A DNA stretch of 64,000 nucleotides, from positions 2,720,470-2,784,469 of the forward strand of contig NC_134526.1 of assembly GCF_027942865.1 (NCBI RefSeq), given 5' to 3'. Below, one piece after another: positions 28,135-36,570 of this stretch (the first letter of the stretch is position 1; every line of letters begins with the position of its first letter). The notes beneath the pieces are model-generated. The model did not search any database. It was not told where the DNA came from and worked only from the letters and a program-made list of their open reading frames with translations. The stretch comes from Odontesthes bonariensis (lineage: Eukaryota > Chordata > Actinopteri > Atheriniformes > Atherinopsidae). The position numbers and the translations under genes were made by a program.

Positions 28135-28364
28135 GCTGTTGTCTCAATTAACACAGATGTTCTGAGTTCTTGGAACCACATCTGTATCTGAGTGTGATGG
28201 CAGACTTTTTCTCTCTGTCAGTTCATATCAGTCAGTTATCTCTCTGTGTACACTCTCATTATCAGACTGATGAACATTTGTGCCAAAACACTGCAGTAAG
28301 AGGAGTAATGTTGGTGAGAACATCAGTATCACTGCATGTGAGGAGTTGTAGTTACTGACCGTGA

Positions 28365-28378
28365 CCACTGGAGGGCAG
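28365..28378 (+). promoter_or_regulatory. CTCF-like core motif
   Basis: CCACTGGAGGGCAG matches the vertebrate CTCF core (CCASYAGRKGGCRS) at 13 of 14 positions. It lies about 0.8 kb upstream of the NLR-1 leader exon. A single sequence match is weak evidence of binding. Confidence 0.25.
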
Positions 28379-29199
28379 TGATGATCGTAGTTTCTCTGTT
28401 CCGGTCCACATGATGACAATGACGGCAGCAGCAGCAGCAGGGTAGTCACAATGCAAAAGTTAAAATAGTATGTACAAAACATTATATTAAAAATAACCAA
28501 TAAGAATAAAAAATGACAGAACAGCTTAAAATATATATTAAAAATATAGAACTTTATCTACAGTGTCCCAAGATTTAAAAGATGAATACATATGGCAGTG
28601 CAATAAAACTGACATAGTTAAGATAAGTTAAGTTAGTTAAGATTATTAACAGTGTATTAACAATATATTAACAATATAAACAGATGTGGACTGCAGTGGT
28701 GAGTTCACCTGTTGCAGAGGTGAGCTGTTGAACTGAGAGATGGTGAATGTTAGGAATGTTTCCCTGAAGCGTTCATTGTAGAAGCAGAACTGAATCAGTC
28801 TGTTGGAGAGTGACCTGAAAAACTGTGGTATCCATGTCTCCTCCCATCATCCCCATCACAGCACCACTGTTGGAGCTGATACAGATACACAGGAGAGAGG
28901 ACTTTTAACAGTTTATTGGTATCAGTTTTACACACAGACAGCTGGATCCAGGATGACTCTGATTGGTGTGCAGACCAGAGAGATGTCACCTTGATGTGTT
29001 CACAGTTGGTCACATGATGACAGATGTTTTTAGTCTACCTGCACACATCTGGTGCATCTGTAGCAGTACTGAAGCTACAGAGCTCCTGCACAGAACAAAT
29101 CCCAGTTTAAACCCTGGTTTTAATGTTTCTGATGGCGATTCTGGAGAATCTCAGAGAACATTCAGAGAGAACGGCTGAATAAATATCTTCAGATCAGAG

Positions 29200-29375
29200 T
29201 TTGTTGTTCAGGAACTTGGAGGTGTGTTTAACATGAACTCCACTGGTCAGACAGGTTCTATCTGTCCCGCCTCCATCACAGGTGGACTCGGCTCTGACTG
29301 GTTCCAGGAAGCAGCTCACCTGTGTCTCAGTCTGTCGAGTGGAGAGTCTTCTTCTTCTTCAGCTCTGAACGATCT
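29200..29375 (+). other. NLR-1 5' leader exon (non-coding, inferred)
   Basis: The sequence ends in GAACGATCT followed by GTAAGTT, a near-perfect splice donor. It is conserved in NLR-2 at 54393-54569, while the upstream sequence is not, which fits a first exon with its promoter. Known fish NLR-C genes have a 5' UTR exon before the start-codon exon. The transcription start is not visible; no clear TATA box was found. Extent on the left is a guess. Confidence 0.5.
29302..29310 (+). promoter_or_regulatory. STAT/GAS-like palindrome in NLR-1 leader
   Basis: TTCCAGGAA fits the TTCN3GAA pattern bound by STAT dimers and is conserved at the same place in NLR-2 (54496-54504). Cytokine control of an immune receptor would be plausible, but a 9-bp match is weak. 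Confidence 0.25.
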
Positions 29376-31677
29376 GTAAGTTCAAACTTTCCTGTTTGTT
29401 TCTGCTCTGTGATGTTGGAGAACATGTTCACTTCTTATTTCAGAACAAAGTTTGATCAGTTTGAGTTTGAAGACAAATCTACATGATGATCAGATTATTG
29501 ATTAACTGGAATCAATCAACATGATGATCAGGTGATATTTTTATGGGTTTCATGTTTTTATTTTATTTAAGTTAAAATATATTTATCACATTCATGACCA
29601 GAAAAATAGTCGTAAAATCTGAAACACCCCTGAGGTGGATCGAACCATTTTCTAACAGGTTTGGTGATTATTATCTTAAAGGAGAGAGATGTGTCATGTA
29701 CAGACATGTAAGGCGGCCATTTTATAGTCACATTATAATGGGAGCAGACATAACACAGTGGCTGTCATAAAGCTGTTATAACAGGTCAGCCATCTTGGCT
29801 ATGCCCTTATAAGGAGGGTCAGCTGTGTCATTAGTTGCTATGGAGACAGCTGTGTGTGTAAGAGCAGAGGAGCTCTGACTGACAGGGAGACCTTGGTGCT
29901 CAATACTGAAATGTTTGCCTCGAACAAACATTCGATGTTATGTTGGAAAACTATAAGTCATATCTGAAAGATTCTTCAACTGTGAGCGCCAGAAGGGACG
30001 GCAGAAGCCACTGGTGTATTTTTCATGCTGCTCCTATGTATGGTATTTTTTTAATGGCAGTTTTAAGAACAGCCTTCACATTGATTTGATAAGGAGATGA
30101 GGCGACCTGGTTAAAATGGCGGTCAATGGCAGCCAGAGTGGTCGCTCTCTGCGCTCAGAGGGGATTTTAGAGAAAACCGTGAGGCCAAGCACAATGAGGG
30201 TGACTTTGGGTGAAAGAGGACAAAAATACCTACATTTTTAAGTAAATTTTGTCTGGGTGCAGCAGACATTTTGGATGTGAGAGAAGTTTGTTTGGTGATT
30301 TTGGTATTAATTTCAAACTGGTCAATATAAGAGTATGAGACCCCAGGACGGCAGAGTGAGAGGAGTCCTGATTTTTCCTAAAAGTTAAACTGCTGTTGTG
30401 TCAAAGCTTTACAATATATCAGCAAACCCTTTAGTTTGGTTAAAGTTGAGTCTTTCCTGACCCGTTTAAACTTTGAATGATGTCTCTGTGATGAAGTATG
30501 GCTGAGTTATGAGGCCTCCAAATGGGGCTATTTTTGTCCCATCATACATGAATTTTAATGCATTTCCAAAGGGCCAAAATTCCCAAGTTTTGATTTTGAT
30601 TTAATTTCAGCTCCTTTTTCTCAGTATTTAGACTTTTGATCAGCTTTATTAAAAGCCTCACACAGCTAAGATCTAACATCCTGTTTGTACCCTGTTTGTA
30701 TTTGCTGTTAAAAAGTCCTCTGAAGTTTGCTGTTAATCACAGTTAGAATAATTCAGTGCTTTGAGTTGAGCTCTTTCTGTTCAGTGGTTGACTCTAAACC
30801 TGATTAGATAGTAAATGTTTAGTATGTGCAGATGTTGTACTGTTTGTGTAGAACACTGTTGGTTTCCATGTGGTTATCAACAGTCATTATTAAAATTTTA
30901 ATAACTACACTGAAATATTTAAGCGTTAAAAAAACACATAAGAGTGTTTGTTTGTTCACTCTGAGCATCATGAGAAGGGTTAATGTCTTCAGATGTCAGC
31001 ATCTGACTTTAACCGAGTCTGAGCGGTCCGACGACATATTTTCACACTGAAGAGATGAAGGTGTGGCTGTCTTACAGATCTCATAGTTAGATAAACAATG
31101 TTTAGACTTTACTAAATCATCCTGTAACTTCAGTTATTCTGTAACTTTCCTCTATTTACTGTTAAATGAAACTAGCTGCTGAATTCAAGCTCAAACTAAC
31201 CTATGAGGCAGATTAGCTTGAAAGCTCTCAGCATTGCATCATGTAATGATGTGATGTGTGCTAATCAGATCAACTCCCAGCTGTAACACTAACTGATGGA
31301 AATAAATCAGCCTGCTTTCTTTTTGGCCTTGTCTCACATTGAAACAGAACTTGACTCTGTTAGTTTCCTTATCTGTTTTACTCTTATTTTCTAATGAACA
31401 TACATGATGTTTTCCTTTAAATGTTGAAGGTTCAGAGCTGCCTGTGAAATATCTGAACAAAGAAAAGGAAACCAGCAGACACTGAAAAGTCATAGAAAGA
31501 TCTGATCCAGTTTGTAGGAGATAAATCAACTGCTGTTCACTGTAAATATGAAACACTGTGGTATCCATGTCTCCTCCCATCATCCCCATCACAGCACCAC
31601 TGTTGGAGCTGATACAGATACACAGGAGAGAGGACTTTTAACAGTTTATTAGTAGGCTATCAGTTTTACACTCACAC

Positions 31678-32225
31678 TAGAGATGCGCGGTTGGATCGGG
31701 CGGATGACACGCCGAAAAATCGTATTTTAATTAAATTCGGGCGGGTTGCGGTTGAAGCACTGAAAAAAACAAACAAAAAAAACACATAATTTTCCAAAGG
31801 TAACGAACGAAAACATACATTATGACAAAGATCAAAGATGGCAGCGGCAGCAAAGTTAGTGCGAGAGAGGCTTAAGACGGGTGATCTTAAAACGAAACCT
31901 AAAGAAGAAAAGTGCCGTTTGGGAAAAATTCCACGAGGTGATCAATTCGGATGACACCAGTATGTGATTTGCAAAACTTGTGAATGCGTATATGTTATCC
32001 ACTACATAGTAGTAGGCGGACTTATTGGCAAGATATAATGAACTACGCTGTTTGAAAAAGCCGATACAAATAGCCAAGGCACCTTCAATAGATACCTATC
32101 GGCGGATGGCGGGCGGGTTCGGTTTTGAAAATCGGTGAAAAAATGTTTGTGCAAATGGATAGCGGGCGGATATATATTTTTTGCAGCGGTTGCGGATGGG
32201 AAAATACGTCATCCGCGCATCTCTA
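31678..32225 (+). mobile_element. hAT derivative, 548 bp, with decayed BED-finger exon
   Basis: Termini TAGAGATGCGCGG are inverted at both ends, and ACTCACAC is duplicated perfectly at 31670-31677 and 32226-32233. The first copy of the host segment, near 28940, lacks the insertion. A frame opening with ATG at 31838 starts with Ala-rich sequence and Lys/Arg residues. In neighbouring frames it then shows SAVWEKFHEVINSDD and CKTCECV, the aromatic and Cys-x2-Cys part of a BED zinc finger. At least two frame changes break it. This is the N-terminal remnant of a hAT transposase in a now non-autonomous element. Confidence 0.85.
31838..32010 (+). pseudogene. BED zinc-finger fragment of hAT transposase
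   Basis: From ATG at 31838 the frame runs about 39 codons to TGA. The BED-like residues (WEKF about 20 residues before a CxxC pair) are split over different frames, so the fragment cannot give a complete finger. The downstream His pair is only partly visible. It is a relic of the element's own DNA-binding domain. Confidence 0.6.
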
Positions 32226-33497
32226 ACTCACACAGCTAGATCCAGGATGACTCTGATTGGTGTGCAGACCAGAGAAATGTCACTTTGATGTGTTCACAGT
32301 TGGTCACATGATGACAGATGTTTTTAGTCTACCTGCACACATCTGGGACGGCAGAAGCTGACTGACAGAGAGACCTTGGTGCTCAATACTGACATGTTTG
32401 CCTTGAACAAACAGTCGCTGTTCAAAAACTATAAGTCATATCTGAAAACTTCGTCAACTGTGAGCGCCAGAAGGGACGTCAGAAGCCACTGATGTATTTT
32501 TTATGCTGCTCCTATGTACGGTATTTTTTTTTATGGCAGTTTTAAGAATAGCCTTCACATTGATTTGATAAGGAGATGAGGCGACCTGGTTATAATGGCC
32601 GTCAATGGCAGCCCGAGTGGTCGCTCTCTGTGCTCAGAGGGGATTTGAGATAAAATCATGAGGCCAAGCACAATAAGGTGACTTTGTGTGAAAGAGGACA
32701 AAAATACCTACATTTTGAAGTATAATTTGTCTGGGTGCAGCAAACATTTTGGATGTGAGAGAAGTTTGTTTGAGTGATTTTGGTATTAATTTCAAGCTGG
32801 TAAAAATAGAGTGTGAGACCCCAGGACAGCAGTGAGAGGAGTCCTGATTTTTCCTAAAACTTAAACTGCTGTTGTGTCAAAGCTTTACAATATATCAGCA
32901 AACCCTTTAGTTTGGTTAAAAATGATTCTTTCCTGACCAGTTTAAACTTTGAAAAATGTGTCTGTGATGAAGTATGGCTGAGTTATGAGGCCTTAAAATG
33001 GGGCCATTTCTGTCCCATTATACATGAATTTTAATGCATTTCCAAGGGTTTTTACAGGTTTTCACAATTTTCAGTTTGTGTTTGAAGACAAATCTACACG
33101 ATTATCAGATTATTGATTAACTGGAATCAAACAATGTTTTTTTTGTTTGTTTTCTTCACAAACAAACTGCTTCATGTTTTTATTTCCTGGAATCAAAGTG
33201 TTGTCTCCATCTTTAAAGGGGCACTAGGTAGCATTTTCACCTAAAATTATAGCCTTCAGGAGTTTACCAATGGTTAAACAAGTCAATAGTAAGCGAATGA
33301 AGCCTGTCTCGCTCCCAACAGGGGTCTGTATGCTGAGAATCCCATATGTAACTTCTGCAGGAGCGACCCGCTTCTGAAGTCTTGCGATGTGCGAGAAGAG
33401 TCGTTTGTGTTTACGGCACTTAGCTAGGTACTGTATGCTAGTTGTAGTTTTGTAGCTTATTAGCAGTCATTTGCGAGAGGTGAAAGCGTTTGGGTCA

Positions 33498-34241
33498 TGG
33501 CTGAGCCACCACGGAAGACACCGAGAACCGACGACTTAAAGTGATGGTTCGGAGTAGATTCACCCTAGGGTCATTTGAACCGTGACATCCAGCCAAGTAG
33601 ACCACCCGAAGTTTTTCCGATATTGACAACAAAGTATATGCTATATTCTACATGAATTTTTATGAATTTTTATGTTGTAGAGTTGTGAATTTATTTTATC
33701 AATGGAGAAATTGAGCAGCCTTGCTTTGTTGTCTACAGTAGTAGATCAACCCTCATCTTACATTGAAGTTCCCAGATCAAGGAAGTGACGTCGACGCAGC
33801 TTTAGCAGCAGAGAAGCTATCAGGCTTGTGTTGATGATAATAAACTCCTGGACTATTTTCAAACTTCCAAATGCATCGTTTTGTGAGTACAGACCATATT
33901 TGTACTACTGTAGAAGTTTGGTGTCATGGCATGTGATTTTAGTGTGGTAATTTTGGAGATACTGCCAGGGTCCATTAGCGCTTGTACTAAGCTATTCGGG
34001 ATAACTCAGTAACTCAGCTGATGTTCAGCCAAGATCGGAAAAACTTCGGGTGGGCTACTTGGCTGAATGTCACGGTTCAAATGACCCTAGGGTGAATCTA
34101 CTCCGAACCATCACTTTAAGACAGAGGAAGAGGTTACGAGACAGGGAAAGGGCTCGCACCCGTGTTAACATTGGAAAGGCATTTTCAGAATGGAGAGATT
34201 TGAGGGAGAAAGAGGGACACAAATCCTCTAATTCCTCCTGA
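33498..34241 (+). pseudogene. Transposon-encoded exon split by a MITE
   Basis: An ATG at 33498 opens a short basic frame (MAEPPRKTPRTDD) that is cut at 33539 by the 576-bp inserted element. The frame resumes right of the insertion at 34116 as an Arg-rich stretch with RTRVNIGKAFSEWRDLREKE and ends in TGA at 34239. The reading frame is continuous if the insert and one TTAA are ignored. Similar N-terminal exons occur in fish transposons, but I cannot name the family. Not a host gene. Confidence 0.55.
33540..34115. mobile_element. TTAA-flanked MITE, 576 bp, long TIRs
   Basis: AGTGATGGTTCGGAGTAGAT begins the left end and recurs inverted at the right end. The inverted arms match for about 80 bp with few differences. 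TTAA occurs at 33536-33539 and 34116-34119. There is no coding capacity. It sits inside the coding exon of the larger 33217-35825 element, so it is the younger of the two. Confidence 0.88.
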
Positions 34242-34678
34242 GTTCGAGACATAGCCTAGCTTCAGAAATACACGAACTGACCTGATTAGAATAAGAATAG
34301 CGTTTTGATCCGAACAAGAATTGTTATCTACACATGAAAATGGATTCATTTGTTCGGATTATGATTGTAATCGGAATAGTGTAGAGCTAGTCTGCGTTTA
34401 TTGCGGCGTGTATGTTGGTAGTGCCTGCGCGCATCTGTCTAAGATGTAACTTTTGTAAGTGTCTGCTAATACAAAGGAATCACTTCACGAATACACCATG
34501 ATGAGGGAAGAATCCCATTCAAGATCAGCAACAGTATTATAGCATATTATCTTGAGTTCTCTCTTTAAAAAAAAAAAAAAAAAGTTTAGAAAATTTCTGA
34601 TTATAGTATCTTACGTAGGCAGTCTACACTTGTGAATCAGATGACCTAACTGCACTGACTTCCACCACTGCTAATGAT

Positions 34679-35442
34679 AGCCCCTTTCACACTGCGACCC
34701 GCTACCTTAGCCGGTCCAAATTGCACCTTCGACCCGCGTCAAGCAATGTGAACGCTTGGCGTGTTGGTGACCCGTGTCGCCTGAAGCCGAGTTCAGGGGG
34801 CGTGGCCTAGTGGCAGAGCGTCACACGAAACACATAAAATGCTGGGCGTGTACAATGACGTAGGCACAAGCCATGCGTCGGAGGTAGGGTTAAATACACC
34901 TGTCTGCATCAAATTTTTCAAACAAACGATGGCGGGACACCTTGAAATATCGTTTATGCAATTGTATATGCAGTTCATGGAGATGTTACTTTACGCTGCG
35001 TGGGAAACCGCGCTCTCCCATCTTTCTCGCCAGCCCTTCCAGCAGAGGTCCATCTTTCACCGTCCCCGAAATGTGGCGGTAAATAACGCCCTCTGCTGGG
35101 AGGCTGAGGAGCTCGCGGACCTCCTTGTCTCCCCAGTTGGCCATGTTAAAAAATGTCTCCAACTTGATGTAGGCTAAAACAGAGTGAAACTTGTCCTCAC
35201 CTGTCGCTGTTGTTCTGAATCAGCTGTCCATTCTGTATTTTAAACTCCTCACGTCACGCCACGCCCACGTCCGACCCGCGTCGATTGCGTTCACATCAAA
35301 CTCGGCAAAAAGACTAGGGTCCGACGCGGGTCGAAAGGCGAGTCGAGTTGACGCGGCAGCCCGGGTCGGCAGTGTGAACGCAACAGCGGACACGCTAAAT
35401 TTGCGGATTAAACGCGGGTTATTCGGCAGTGTGAAAGGGGCT
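34679..35442. mobile_element. PIF/Harbinger-like element A, 764 bp
   Basis: Perfect terminal inverted repeats AGCCCCTTTCACACTGC / GCAGTGTGAAAGGGGCT and a 3-bp duplication GAT (34676-34678, 35443-35445) point to PIF/Harbinger. It is a shorter sister of element B at 49329-50311, lacking about 300 bp in the middle. A short forward frame starting MAGHLE at 34929 may be the start of the former transposase. A minus-strand frame keeps pieces of the Myb-like protein. Confidence 0.82.
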
Positions 35443-36247
35443 GATGATTGCCATTGCCAACCTTCCCCCCCACAACTGCTTTACATTTAGACTAAAAGTT
35501 TCAGAACTTCTATGCCTGTGACAAATAAAAGTCCTTGTAAATTACTTCACTTACCCTGGCCCAATGGTGTATGCTTATTAGGCTATACCACCACTGTCCC
35601 TTTTACATGTAAAGTATACAAAGTTGTTTACATGGAAAAGTAGAAAATGTTTTTTTTCCCCTAGCTACAAGCGCTTTCATGTGACTTCAACACCGGGCAA
35701 GACGAAGTCGAGGCCACCTATAGGGGGAGGGGGAGGAAGGTGGGCATTTTTACGACAGTGTAGAATTTCAGGTTGACCAGTAGAGATCGCTATACTGCCG
35801 ATAACCAATCCTACCTTGTATCCCTTTAAAGTCAGAAAGAGCAGCTTCCTGTCAGACCTTTCAGAATAAAATGAGCTGAATGTCAGTTATGAAGCTGTGA
35901 TGCAGCATGTATTTAACTTGTTTAGTCTGATGCTGAGGAGGATGTTCAGAGTTCATTGTGGTTCAGTCAGACTTTACATTCAGACTAAAATAATTCTTTA
36001 ACATCATCCTATAGTTTCTGTTGTTGACCTGTTTCCTGTTTTCAAACGTTTCATTTGATATAATTTCAGCTCCTTTTTCTCAGTATTTAGACTTTTGATC
36101 AGCTTTATTAAAAGCCTCACACAGCTCAGATCTAACATCTGTCTCTGTTTGTATTTGCTGTTAAAAAGTCCTCTGAAAACTAAACTGACAGAATCCTTCA
36201 TCATCGTCATCGGGACCATGAGGTGTGTGCTGGGCTGTAGCTCCATG

Positions 36248-36261
36248 CCTCCCTCTAGTGG
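36248..36261 (-). promoter_or_regulatory. CTCF-like motif upstream of NLR-1 exon 2
   Basis: Read on the minus strand, CCACTAGAGGGAGG matches the CTCF core at 13 of 14 positions. The same site is conserved at 57001-57014 in NLR-2. It lies about 200 bp before the exon with the start codon. Confidence 0.25.
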
Positions 36262-36459
36262 ACAGGTGGTGGAAGTACAGCAGCTGATGGCAGCTTCCTC
36301 TGCCTCAGCACTCCTGTCTGACTGCATTCAGCTGACACTGATATGAAACGGAGAATCAGAGCCAATCAGAGGAGGAGCAGCTGATCTTTTTACAGCACAG
36401 ATGATGGAAAAGAGGATGTGAGTTGATGTGCAGATGAATGATGTGTGTTTCCTCTGCAG

Positions 36460-36492
36460 ATGAAGGTAGAAAGTGTGTGTGAGCTGATGTGA
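36460..36492 (+). CDS. Upstream ORF in NLR-1 leader (10 codons)
   Basis: The first three bases after the acceptor CCTCTGCAG form an ATG that opens ten codons to a TGA, 10 bases before the main ATG. It also contains a second ATG placed directly before its stop. In NLR-2 the first ATG is AAG, so only the minimal ATG-TGA remains. Upstream ATGs usually lower translation of the main frame; whether this one is used is unknown. Confidence 0.35.
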   Translation: MKVESVCELM

Positions 36493-36502
36493 GTTCAGCA
36501 GC

Positions 36503-36570
36503 ATGGATCAGTGTGAGGACACTAAAACCTCTCTGTGTGGGGAACATGAGAGCCGGAGCAAAGCTCAGAG
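36503..36570 (+). CDS. NLR-1 exon 2 (start codon)
   Basis: Encodes [17 protein letters not shown] and a short basic end, then a GTGAGG donor. This opening is typical of fish NLRC3-like proteins, which is why this ATG was chosen. Phase 2 at the end. Confidence 0.85.

Larger units (their letters stand above)
28822..30720. repeat. Locally duplicated segment, first copy
   Basis: Three parts of this stretch recur further right: 28822-29055 recurs at 31555-31676 plus 32226-32345, 29880-30570 recurs at 32350-33050, and about 30600-30715 recurs at 36060-36178. Part of it (from 29190) is also the start of the NLR-1 transcription unit, shared with NLR-2 at 54385. The stretch 28143-28822 left of it shows a short CAG run near 28424 and otherwise nothing recognisable. 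Confidence 0.8.
31555..33145. repeat. Locally duplicated segment, second copy
   Basis: This repeats parts of 28822-30570 and, at about 33072-33140, of 29455-29520. Relative to the first copy it lacks the leader-exon part and is interrupted by a hAT element at 31678-32225. It lies inside NLR-1 intron 1. Confidence 0.8.
33217..35825. mobile_element. TTAA-target DNA transposon relic, 2.6 kb, nested
   Basis: The left end AGGGGCACTAGGTAGCATT pairs with the right end read in reverse, AGGGATACAAGGTAGGATT. Both ends are flanked by TTAA (33213-33216 and 35826-35829), the target duplication of piggyBac and Kolobok elements. It carries a short coding exon interrupted by another TTAA element, and a Harbinger element in its right half. 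No transposase catalytic region is recognised. The superfamily is therefore left open. It lies in NLR-1 intron 1 and is absent from NLR-2. Confidence 0.75.

Noticed and set aside
36340-36370. ISRE-like GAAACGGAGAAT and a CCAAT box before NLR-1 exon 2
   Set aside because: The ISRE match is poor, and a single CCAAT is too weak to claim a second promoter, although the CCAAT is shared with NLR-2.
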